Shown piece after piece: positions 55,044 to 62,706 of a DNA stretch of 64,000 nucleotides. The position numbers and the translations under genes were made by a program. Below the pieces are notes generated by a model that was given only the letters and a program-made list of their open reading frames with translations, was not told where the DNA came from and made no database searches. The stretch is from positions 744,001 through 808,000 of the forward strand of contig NZ_CP041146.1 of assembly GCF_006494775.1 (NCBI RefSeq). Direction: 5' to 3'. The stretch is from Nocardioides humi. Lineage in GTDB: Bacteria; Actinomycetota; Actinomycetes; Propionibacteriales; Nocardioidaceae. Numbering within the stretch: position 1 is the stretch's first letter; every line of letters starts with the position of its first letter.

Positions 55044-55738
55044 TCCCTCGGTCCCTTCTCAGTTCGGGTGCGCGGCTGCGCACCGAGCGGGTCTTCCTTG
55101 ATCTCGCCGGTGTCCAGGTCGACCTCGACCAGGCGCGGTCGACCAGGCGGCTCGGACTGCTCGTAGGCGCGTCGGTTGACGGGCAGCGCGTCGACGTCGT
55201 GGGCGAAGGCGTTCTCACGCCGCTGGGTACTGGCCTCGCCCAGGTGCTCGTTGTGCCGCGGCCTGGCCGGCCAGCTCTTGTGCTCGTCGTCGCAGTGGGT
55301 CCGCAGCCGGTTGCGCATGCGGTCGGCGAACGCCGGCAGGCAGTAGCGGTGCCACTCCTCGAGGGCGTCGCTGGTCATCGCAAGTCCGGCGCGGCGGCGC
55401 TGGTCGGCCAGGACCGCGATCTCGTGGACCAGGTGCGGGTGCACGGGCCAGCAGCTGGGGATGAGCCCGGAGACGTCCCAGGTGTACTCGCGATTGAGCC
55501 AGATCACGACGTCCTCGAGCCACTCCCACAGCTGGTGGCGCAGCTCGGGGTCCAGGCACGTGGCCGGCTCCCATGGCCGTGGCAGCAGGGCGTGGTTGCC
55601 CAGGGCCTTCTTCTGCTCCTCGGTGCCGTTGATGGCGATGTGGAGCTCGCGGTAGGCCAGCCGGACGTGCTCCCCCGGCACAGGGAACGCGTAGACCATC
55701 GGGGTGGGTGCGGCCCGTCGGGCCTGCTCGGTCGTCAC
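55040..55738 (-). CDS. DUF4913-like protein
   Basis: 232 residues. The middle reads LWEWLEDVVIWLNREYTWDVSGLIPSCWPVHPHLVHEIAVLADQRR, a Trp-rich helical block typical of the DUF4913 proteins of actinobacterial conjugative plasmids (assignment from memory of the pattern). It overlaps the coupling-protein gene (ATGA) and the gene after it. Likely an accessory transfer protein; role unknown. Confidence 0.7.
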   Translation of the reverse strand: MTTEQARRAAPTPMVYAFPVPGEHVRLAYRELHIAINGTEEQKKALGNHALLPRPWEPATCLDPELRHQLWEWLEDVVIWLNREYTWDVSGLIPSCWPVHPHLVHEIAVLADQRRRAGLAMTSDALEEWHRYCLPAFADRMRNRLRTHCDDEHKSWPARPRHNEHLGEASTQRRENAFAHDVDALPVNRRAYEQSEPPGRPRLVEVDLDTGEIKEDPLGAQPRTRTEKGPRE

Positions 55739-57213
55739 AGCTCACTCCTTGTCGAGTCGGTCTCGTCGTCGACGAAGCCGAGGCGGCGCGCCTCGACGAG
55801 GGCAGCGGTCGCCCGGGCTTCGGGGGTGATGACCATGCGGCGGTCGTTGGTCAACCGCGCCCGCAGCGCCCGCTGGTCGGCCAGCAGCTTCTCGCCGGCA
55901 TTGCCCTCCACGCAGCGGTGCAGCTTGGCGATGATCGGCTTGCCGTTCTCGGCGATCACCAGGGCTCGCCGCTCGGGGAGCTGGCGGACCTCCTCTGGCC
56001 GCATGATCGGGATGTCGTCGCCGGAGAAGTTGCGACTACCGCCGTTGAACCCGCCTATCGAGTGGGTGACCCGACCGATGCGCACCGTTCCGAGCAGGTC
56101 GGAGATCTCCTGGTTGAACGCGACGTCCTTGGATCCGCCGAACATCACCAGGGTGTTGGTGAGGCCGAGCAGCGCCCGGGCCTCGTGCTCGCCGAAGATA
56201 CTCGTCAGCTGGGGCCGGGTCTGGGCGGCCCAGATGAACGACAGCCCCAGGGCACGCTCGTTGGCCATGCGGGTCCGCAGGGTCGGCAGCGGCGCGGTCG
56301 ACGGCAGCTCGTCGAGCACCGAGACCAGCGGCGGACACAGCCGGCCACCCCACGGGGAGTTGTTGGCCAGCAGCAGCCCGGTGTCCAGGACGTGCTCGGC
56401 CACCGCGGTCATGAGCGGGCTGGCCGAGGCGTAGGGGTCTTCGCGGCCCAGCAGGTAGATGGTGCCGCGGCGGCGGATCACGTCGGCCAGGTCGGTGGCC
56501 GGGTGCCCGTGGCTGGGTACGCAGCGGCGGCGGATGTCGGCCTGGAAGAACAGCGACACCGCCTGCTGCACCGTGGTGACGGTGTTGCCGGCGGTGCGGT
56601 CGTCACCGTTGAGCGCCCCGTGCAGCAGGCCGTGCCAGAACGGCTCGGCGTGCGGGTGCCGGCGCAGGATCTCCATCGGCTGGGTGGCCGCGGTCGGGTT
56701 CGCGACCCACTGCAGCACATCCTCGAGGGTCTTCCCGGTCAGCGCCGCGGCGTGGAAGTAGCCCTGCAGCACCTTCGCGGACTCCGCGGCGTAGAACCGG
56801 GCGGCGTCGTCGCCGGTGCCGCCGGTGATCGCGCCCTTGACCGTGCCGGCGGTGAAGGCCTTGGCTCGCCGCTCGGCGACCTTCGGGTCCACGCAGCCGG
56901 CGATCGGATCCCAGATCAGCTCGTCGACGACGCCCTCGGCCAGACCGAACGGGTCGAGCACCACGCACGGCCGGTCGTCGCGGGAGCGTTCGGTGAGGCT
57001 GAGTAGCAGGTCCTCGACCTTCGTCAGGGTCACCAGGGCAGCGCCCGGGGCGCCGAGCAGCGCCGGGGTGAGCAGGTCGAGGGTCTTGCCGGAGCCCTGT
57101 GGGCCGATCACGCCGGCGGTGCGGTCCCACGGCACCCACAGCTCGCCGCCGCGCGGCTCGTGTGCGTCGCCGATGCGCCAGCCCACGTCCAGCGGGTTGA
57201 ACCTCAGCTTCAT
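55735..57213 (-). CDS. traD: TraD/TraG-type conjugative coupling ATPase
   Basis: 492 residues. Walker A GVIGPQGSGKTLDLL (about 34-48), Walker B VSVLDELPSTAPLP (about 300), then IWAAQTRPQLTSIFG and NTLVMFGGSKD, the TraM-recognition/TraD C-terminal block. It lacks N-terminal membrane helices; the overlapping upstream gene encodes them. It would link the relaxosome to a secretion channel and drive DNA transfer. ATG 57213 matches the overlap with that gene. Confidence 0.88.
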   Translation of the reverse strand: MKLRFNPLDVGWRIGDAHEPRGGELWVPWDRTAGVIGPQGSGKTLDLLTPALLGAPGAALVTLTKVEDLLLSLTERSRDDRPCVVLDPFGLAEGVVDELIWDPIAGCVDPKVAERRAKAFTAGTVKGAITGGTGDDAARFYAAESAKVLQGYFHAAALTGKTLEDVLQWVANPTAATQPMEILRRHPHAEPFWHGLLHGALNGDDRTAGNTVTTVQQAVSLFFQADIRRRCVPSHGHPATDLADVIRRRGTIYLLGREDPYASASPLMTAVAEHVLDTGLLLANNSPWGGRLCPPLVSVLDELPSTAPLPTLRTRMANERALGLSFIWAAQTRPQLTSIFGEHEARALLGLTNTLVMFGGSKDVAFNQEISDLLGTVRIGRVTHSIGGFNGGSRNFSGDDIPIMRPEEVRQLPERRALVIAENGKPIIAKLHRCVEGNAGEKLLADQRALRARLTNDRRMVITPEARATAALVEARRLGFVDDETDSTRSEL

Positions 57214-57812
57214 CGCTCCTCCTTCGTGCGGCGGCCGTCCAGGAGCCACGGGCTGAGCCCGTGGCCCAGCTGCGGCCCGGCTTGTTCGGTGAGGTCGCCG
57301 GCGGCGCGCTGGACGGGTGCCGTCGTGGCGGTGGTGTGCTTGCCGTAGAGGTCAGGCCGGACGATGCCGGCGACCTTGCGCAGCCGGGTGACGCCCAGCA
57401 GCTTCTCGGCCTCGGCGGCGGTGGCCATGCCGCGCATGCGTCCCGGGCCCCAGCGCTGGTAGGCCCACACGCCGACCCAGATCGTGGCGGTCAGCAGGGC
57501 GGCTTCGGTGAGCGCGAGGCTGGCCCACACCAGACCGCGACCAGCCAGTCCGTCGGGGGTGGGTGCGGGTAGTCCGGCGTCGGCGTGGCCGCCGAGCACG
57601 CCGGGGAGGCTGGTCCAGAAGGCGGTCCCGATCGGTGAGGGGAACGCGCCGGCGTTGGCGTCCGGCCAGGTCCACCCGGCACCGGCGAGCAGGTTCGCGA
57701 CCGATCGGCCGAGCTGGATGCCGATGACGACGACGAACAGCGTCGCCAGGGCGACGGCGACGGGGATCTCCCAGGTCCAGGGGTACGGGTCGCGTCGGCG
57801 CTCTCTCTGCAT
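57210..57812 (-). CDS. Tra membrane protein, probable membrane partner of TraD
   Basis: 200 residues from ATG 57812 (MQRERRRDPYPWTWEIP). Two membrane segments (about 15-35 and 95-118) flank a soluble loop; the C-terminal part EAEKLLGVTRLRKVAGIVRPDLYGK is a conserved-looking cytoplasmic block. The stop overlaps the coupling ATPase start. It probably supplies the membrane anchor that this TraD lacks; family name not recognised. Confidence 0.7.
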   Translation of the reverse strand: MQRERRRDPYPWTWEIPVAVALATLFVVVIGIQLGRSVANLLAGAGWTWPDANAGAFPSPIGTAFWTSLPGVLGGHADAGLPAPTPDGLAGRGLVWASLALTEAALLTATIWVGVWAYQRWGPGRMRGMATAAEAEKLLGVTRLRKVAGIVRPDLYGKHTTATTAPVQRAAGDLTEQAGPQLGHGLSPWLLDGRRTKEER

Positions 57813-57843
57813 GGATTCACCTCGTGGTCGAAAGTTCTGGCTG

Positions 57844-57853
57844 GTCACCTATG
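57844..57853 (-). promoter_or_regulatory. GTCACCTATG decamer ahead of the tra membrane gene
   Basis: A single copy of the decamer family seen ahead of ssb and the relaxase, 31 bp upstream of the 57812 start and 22 bp after the stop of the large nuclease/hydrolase gene. Confidence 0.45.
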
Positions 57854-57875
57854 TGCCGGGAGCGCCCGGCAGCGA

Positions 57876-60800
57876 TCAGACGGAGCGGGTCGGCTTTGAG
57901 GCGTTCTCCGCCAGCCAGGTCGAGGGGTCGACGTTGTCGGGGCCGTAGATCGAGCCGTTCTTGAGGTGGACCTCGAAGTGAAGGTGACACCCGGAGACGT
58001 TGCCCTCCTTGCCGACCTGGCCGATCGGCTCGCCGGCGGCGACCGTCTGGCCGCGGCTGACGCTGACGCTCTGCATGTGCGCGTACCAGGTCGTCAGCGA
58101 CCCGGCGCCGGTGGTGACCTTGACCAGCTGAGGACCGGCCCAGCCCTGGCTGCTGTCGATCTCGATGGTGCCGGCGTGCGCGGCGTAGACGGTCGTGCCG
58201 CAGGGCGCGGAGAAGTCGGTCCCGGTGTGCCAGTTGGACCAGTAGGGCCCGGTCTCGTGCCAGTTGTGGTTGTCGGTGCCGATGTACTGCGCGGGAACCG
58301 GGTAGACCACCTCGTCGCAGGACGCGCCGTCGAGACCGATCGGGGTGACCTTGGCGTCGGGCAGCACGTTGATGTGCGGGTGGTCCATGTGGTTGGCGGT
58401 GGCCGAGCCCCGGTCCTCCATCCGCCGCCAGCCCTCGTCGGCGCGCGCGACCGACCAGATGCGCTGGTACCAGATGATGTAGTCGATCCCGAGCTCGCGC
58501 GCGTGGGCCTGGGCATAGGCCACGAGCGCGTCGCCTTGGGCCTTGCCGGCGGGCGTGAGCGGGACCATGAAGTCGGCCGCGAGCCCGGCCGGGTGGCCGT
58601 TGGGGTCGGTGGCGCTCTCGCGGTAGCCGCCGACGGTCTTGATGTCGAACATCGGGCCGAGGATGTTGACCAGCTGCGTCAGCTGCGGCTTGACCGGGCC
58701 GAGGTTGTAGTTGGTCGCCTGCGCGACCGCGCAGCCCGCGCTGCTGCCGGCAGTGGTGGCGACCACCAGCGGGTGGTCGGCGATCTTGCTGGCCTGCGTG
58801 CTGTTGTCGACCTCGGCGCTGGCCCAGGTGAGGTTGGCCCCGTAGATGTGGTCGATCGGCGCGTCCTTCTTGGGCTTCTTGCAGGGCTCTGCCGATCCAC
58901 CGAAGGCGTTGGTGAGCTCGGGGGTGAGCACACAGTGTGAGGAGTTGTTGCCGTCCTTGCCGTCGTTGAAGTCGCCCAGGATCACCGCCGGGGTGCCGGT
59001 CCCGACGAGGTCGGTCATGGTGGCCAGCTGGCGGCGCAGCGCCTCCTTGCGGTGCCCGGCGGCGTTCCCGTGGGTGTCGGCCGGGTTGTGGATGCTCCAC
59101 ACCCAGATGACCTGGCCGGTGGTCGTCGACGTCAGCTGCACCAAGGGCATGCCGACGTCCTTGCCGCCGAAGTAGGGGATGTCGACGAGGCGGCCGTCGG
59201 TCTGCTTCCACTCGTTGCGGTCCCAGATGACCCGGTTCTGCGCCTTCCCGCTGGCCGGATAGATCCCCCACTTGGCCGCGTATTGGTTCTCCAGCGCCTT
59301 GGCCTGCGGGCCGTGCACCTCCTGGAGGCCGGCGATCGTGACGCCTGCGTTCTCGATCGTGCGCATGGCCCCGGGGAGTCGCTTGTCCCAGGTGTCGTAG
59401 CCGGGCCGCTCCCCTGCCTTGTCGGTGTGGCCGGCGCCGAGCAGGTTGAGGGTGCCGACGGTGACCGGGTTGACGGTCTCGCCCTGGCAATTGGCCACGT
59501 TCGTGGTGGAGCCGTCGTCGGGAAGGTCGGGCAGGTCGCCGCCGAGCAGATCGGTGATGTCGCCGGCGACGTCCTCCCACTGGGCGTAGGCGTCGGGGTA
59601 GCCGGAGCGCTGAACGGCCTGGGCGGCCTGGGTCAGCGGCATCTTCTGCCAGCCTGGGATGTCGAGCAGGCCGGGGTTGCCGGTGTGCTGGGCTTCGCCG
59701 AAGAAGGCCCGCGCCGCGAGGACCGGGTTGGTGACCTCGGCACGGCTGCCCCAGCCCTGAGAGGGGCGCTGCTGGAACAGGCCGCCGGAGTCGCGGTCGC
59801 CGCCGGTGAGGTTGACCAGCTTGGACTCCTGGATCGCGGTGGCGATGGCGATCTGCAGCCCGCGGCGGGGCACCAGGAGGTCGCGGGCGACCTGGGCGAT
59901 GGTGATCGCGTTGCGGGCTTGCTCGGCGGTCATGGTCGGGTAGCTGGAGGCGAACCGCAGACGCATCAGCTGGGCGAGCACGTCCCCGGATGGCGGCTCG
60001 GCCGCCGTCTTCGTGGTGTGGGCGGCGTTCACCACGCCGTCGCTGGTGGCCGCGGTCGTGGGCGCGCTCTCGGGGCCGGCGCCGTTCATGGAGAGGCGGG
60101 CGGAGATCCAGTGGTGGTCGGAGACCATCGTTCCGGACCATCCCCGCTCGAGGCGCACGCCCTGGTGCTGGGGGAAGAAGACGAAGTCGACCGCGTGGTT
60201 GTGCCAGCCGTAGCCGGCGGCCTTCATCTTCGCGGCCGCCGCCCACGGCAGGTTGGTGTAGGAGGCGTGGGTGTTCATGTCGCCGCCGATGAGCACCGGG
60301 CCGTGGGTGGCCAGCGAGTTGCGCAGCTGCAGCAGGATGTCCATGCCGGCGCCGTACTGCTGGGGCCGGGTCAGCGGCGGGTTCCCGTGCTGCCGGGGGT
60401 ACTTGTGCGGGTTGGTCATGTGGTGGGTGGAGATGACCGAGACCACGGCGCCGTCGGCGCGCTCGAGGATCACCCACGTGGCGAACCGGTCCCAGGTGAC
60501 CGCCCGGCCCTGGTAGTAGGTGTTGTCGTCGACGACGAGGGTGACCCGGCCGCCGTTGGCCTTGGACCAGGTGTCGCGCTTCCAGAGCACGACGTTGCCC
60601 ATGGAGTTGTTGTCGCCGGTGTGGTCGGAGACCCGAAACGCGCCGAAGCCGGGGGCGGCGGCCTCGACCTGTGCCAGGCTCCACCCGCTGGCCTCGTTGA
60701 GGGTGACGAAGTCGGGGTTGGTCGAGAGGACCTTGGGCATGGACGCGCGGAAGCCGTCCAGGCCGGACCGGCGCGGGATGTTGGCCTGCGCCAGGGTGAC

Positions 60801-60995
60801 CTTGCCCTTGACCGGGCCGCCCACGGGCCCGTCGATGACGCCGAGGTCCCCGAGCTCGGTGGGGGCGGTCTGGTTGGTCTGGGTGCGGCACTCCGCGGCC
60901 GCGGTCGTGCTCATGACCACCATCAGGGAGACCAGCAGCGGCAGGCCCATGAAGATGATCAGGACCGGCAGTCCGGCGAGCAGAAGCTTCTTCAC
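57876..60995 (-). CDS. Giant exported protein: EEP nuclease, transglycosylase-like, EEP nuclease, ARB_07466-like, M23 peptidase
   Basis: 1039 residues, intact. A signal/anchor segment (1-32, LLLAGLPVLIIFMGLPLLV) is followed by a first endonuclease/exonuclease/phosphatase domain (about 65-310): LNEASG, STHHM, GGDMNTH, VDFVFF, SDHHW. A transglycosylase-like stretch (about 365-450): ATAIQESKLVNL, SGGLFQQRPSQGWG. A second EEP domain (about 510-750): TLNLLG, LQEVHG, SIHNPAD, GDFNDG, PIDHIYG, ADHPLV. An ARB_07466-like domain (about 765-890). An M23 endopeptidase (about 915-1020): HTGTDFSAP and CHLHFEVH. Both nuclease sites look complete. The cell-wall part fits a channel-opening hydrolase; nuclease targets are unknown. 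First visible gene of the tra operon. Confidence 0.85.
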   Translation of the reverse strand: MKKLLLAGLPVLIIFMGLPLLVSLMVVMSTTAAAECRTQTNQTAPTELGDLGVIDGPVGGPVKGKVTLAQANIPRRSGLDGFRASMPKVLSTNPDFVTLNEASGWSLAQVEAAAPGFGAFRVSDHTGDNNSMGNVVLWKRDTWSKANGGRVTLVVDDNTYYQGRAVTWDRFATWVILERADGAVVSVISTHHMTNPHKYPRQHGNPPLTRPQQYGAGMDILLQLRNSLATHGPVLIGGDMNTHASYTNLPWAAAAKMKAAGYGWHNHAVDFVFFPQHQGVRLERGWSGTMVSDHHWISARLSMNGAGPESAPTTAATSDGVVNAAHTTKTAAEPPSGDVLAQLMRLRFASSYPTMTAEQARNAITIAQVARDLLVPRRGLQIAIATAIQESKLVNLTGGDRDSGGLFQQRPSQGWGSRAEVTNPVLAARAFFGEAQHTGNPGLLDIPGWQKMPLTQAAQAVQRSGYPDAYAQWEDVAGDITDLLGGDLPDLPDDGSTTNVANCQGETVNPVTVGTLNLLGAGHTDKAGERPGYDTWDKRLPGAMRTIENAGVTIAGLQEVHGPQAKALENQYAAKWGIYPASGKAQNRVIWDRNEWKQTDGRLVDIPYFGGKDVGMPLVQLTSTTTGQVIWVWSIHNPADTHGNAAGHRKEALRRQLATMTDLVGTGTPAVILGDFNDGKDGNNSSHCVLTPELTNAFGGSAEPCKKPKKDAPIDHIYGANLTWASAEVDNSTQASKIADHPLVVATTAGSSAGCAVAQATNYNLGPVKPQLTQLVNILGPMFDIKTVGGYRESATDPNGHPAGLAADFMVPLTPAGKAQGDALVAYAQAHARELGIDYIIWYQRIWSVARADEGWRRMEDRGSATANHMDHPHINVLPDAKVTPIGLDGASCDEVVYPVPAQYIGTDNHNWHETGPYWSNWHTGTDFSAPCGTTVYAAHAGTIEIDSSQGWAGPQLVKVTTGAGSLTTWYAHMQSVSVSRGQTVAAGEPIGQVGKEGNVSGCHLHFEVHLKNGSIYGPDNVDPSTWLAENASKPTRSV

Positions 60996-61194
60996 GACAG
61001 GTCAGTCCCGAGCGCCTCAGCCGGCTGTCTCTAGGCGCTTAGGTTCGATCGGCGGCATTGGAGGTCTGGATCCGCGTTTGTGCAGGTGACGTGGGTTCCC
61101 TGCCTCCTTGGACTTGAAGTGATTGGTCGTCACTGTGACTGACGGTTTCGGTGTAGCATCGACGCATGCTCGGCTCCTGTGAAGTCGGTATCTG

Positions 61195-62280
61195 ATGGGT
61201 CTGGTGGCGCTGCCTGGTGGCAGTGCCGGGGATCTGGTGCTGTCGAGTGCGCAGGCGGCCGAGGACTTCGAGCAGGAGCTCGTGGACCAGTACGCGCTGG
61301 CGATGTCGGCGGCCGGCCTGAGTGACGGGCACATTCGAGCGACCCGCTCGGTGGTGATCGAGTTCGCCCGATCGCTGACCAAGCCGCTGTGGGAGGCGAC
61401 CTGCGCGGACGCTGACGCATTCCTGGCTGATCAGCGCCGGCTGGGCCACAGCGTGGCCACCAGGGCCGGCAAGGCCGGGACCTTGTCGCTGTTCTACGAG
61501 TTCGTGCTGGCCCGCTACGAGGGCACGATCCGCCGTGCGACCGGCGTGCTGGTCGAGCAGCCGATCGACGAGTTCAACCGCCAGTCGGGGGCGTCGCTGG
61601 CCAAGGTCCGCGTCCCGCCCTCGGATGAGGAGATCGACTCGCTGTTCACCGCGTGGCGCGGCTCGATCCCGCAGGCCCGCAAGTACTTGCCCGCGGCCCG
61701 CGACTACTTCGCCGCCTCGCTGTGGCGTCGGCTGGGGCTGCGGATCAACGAGACCGTCATGCTCGACATCCGCGACTGGCGTCCCGATCTGGGCGAGTTC
61801 GGCAAGCTCCACGTCCGGTTCGGCAAGGGCAGCCGGGGGCGCGGGCACAAGCCGCGGCTGGTGCCGGCGATCAACGGCGCGGACCAGCTGATCGACTGGT
61901 GGCTGGCCGAGGTCCGCCACCAGTACGGTCAGGACTGGGACAACCCGGACGCGCCGATGCTTCCCTCGGAGCGGTTCGATCGTGACCTGGGGCGTTGTGG
62001 CCGCGTGGGCAGCAACGCACTGCGCCGCGGCCTGGCGATCCACGTCGATCAGTGGCTGCCGGCCTGGTCGGACCGGATGACGCCCCACGTGCTGCGGCAC
62101 TACTGCGCCTCGTCGCTGTACGCCGTCGGCATGGACATCAAGGCGATCCAGGAGCTGCTGGGCCACCAGTGGCTGGCCACCACCTCGGGCTACATCCACG
62201 TGCGCAGCGAGCACATCGTGCACGCGTGGAACACCGCCAACGACCGTGTTGAAGCCCGTCTGGGACTCCGGACCGACTGA
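61195..62280 (+). CDS. Tyrosine recombinase/integrase
   Basis: 361 residues. SAM-like core-binding domain (about 20-130), then a catalytic domain with Arg in LGLRINETV, Lys in FGKGSRGRGHK, HVLRHYCASSLY (HxxR), LGHQW and the nucleophile Tyr in TTSGYIHV. All catalytic residues are present. It leads a three-gene module with a small HTH protein and a zinc-ribbon protein. It may be the integrase of this element or a separate transposon-like insertion upstream of the tra operon. ATG 61195 is the first good start. Confidence 0.92.
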   Translation: MGLVALPGGSAGDLVLSSAQAAEDFEQELVDQYALAMSAAGLSDGHIRATRSVVIEFARSLTKPLWEATCADADAFLADQRRLGHSVATRAGKAGTLSLFYEFVLARYEGTIRRATGVLVEQPIDEFNRQSGASLAKVRVPPSDEEIDSLFTAWRGSIPQARKYLPAARDYFAASLWRRLGLRINETVMLDIRDWRPDLGEFGKLHVRFGKGSRGRGHKPRLVPAINGADQLIDWWLAEVRHQYGQDWDNPDAPMLPSERFDRDLGRCGRVGSNALRRGLAIHVDQWLPAWSDRMTPHVLRHYCASSLYAVGMDIKAIQELLGHQWLATTSGYIHVRSEHIVHAWNTANDRVEARLGLRTD

Positions 62281-62308
62281 CTTCCCGCGATGAAAGGAGA
62301 GGATCAAG

Positions 62309-62665
62309 ATGCAGTGGAGCCTGCGGCTTCGGGCCGCCGAGCGAGGGATCTGGAAGTCAGCGGAACTACGGCGCATGCTGGCCGATGCCGGCCTGGAGAT
62401 TAGCGCCGGGAAGATGTCGTCGTGGTGGGCGGGCACCCCGCCGACCATGCGCCTGGAGGAGCTCGACGTGCTGTGCGCGGTGCTCGAGTGCACCCCCAAC
62501 GACCTGATGACCCCCGAGCCGGACAAGGTCGCCGCCCGCCGTGCCCGCGACGCCGAGGCCGCCAACGGGGGCAACGGGAACGGCGATGACAACCCGAACG
62601 GCGGCGGGAACGGCCCGGTGGTCAGTCCGCGGTTCGGCCAGCCGCGTTCGATCCCGCCGCTGTAG
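62309..62665 (+). CDS. Small Cro/CI-type HTH protein of the recombinase module
   Basis: 118 residues. The N-terminal HTH reads LRLRAAERGIWKSAELRRML then ISAGKMSSWWAG and LEELDVLCAVLECTPNDLM, the HTH_26 variant of XRE proteins. A Gly/Asn-rich tail follows (NGGNGNGDDNPNGGG). AAAGGAG precedes ATG 62309. Probably regulates or assists the recombinase. Confidence 0.8.
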   Translation: MQWSLRLRAAERGIWKSAELRRMLADAGLEISAGKMSSWWAGTPPTMRLEELDVLCAVLECTPNDLMTPEPDKVAARRARDAEAANGGNGNGDDNPNGGGNGPVVSPRFGQPRSIPPL

Positions 62666-62706
62666 ACCACGGCGAGCTCGACGAGTACGCACGGGACAAG
62701 AACTGC

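Noticed and set aside
57817..60891. A 1024-codon minus-strand frame and a 660-codon plus-strand frame over the large exported protein
   Set aside because: Both are Arg/Pro/Gly- or Val/Gly-rich shadows; the frame 57876-60995 carries the complete nuclease and M23 motifs.
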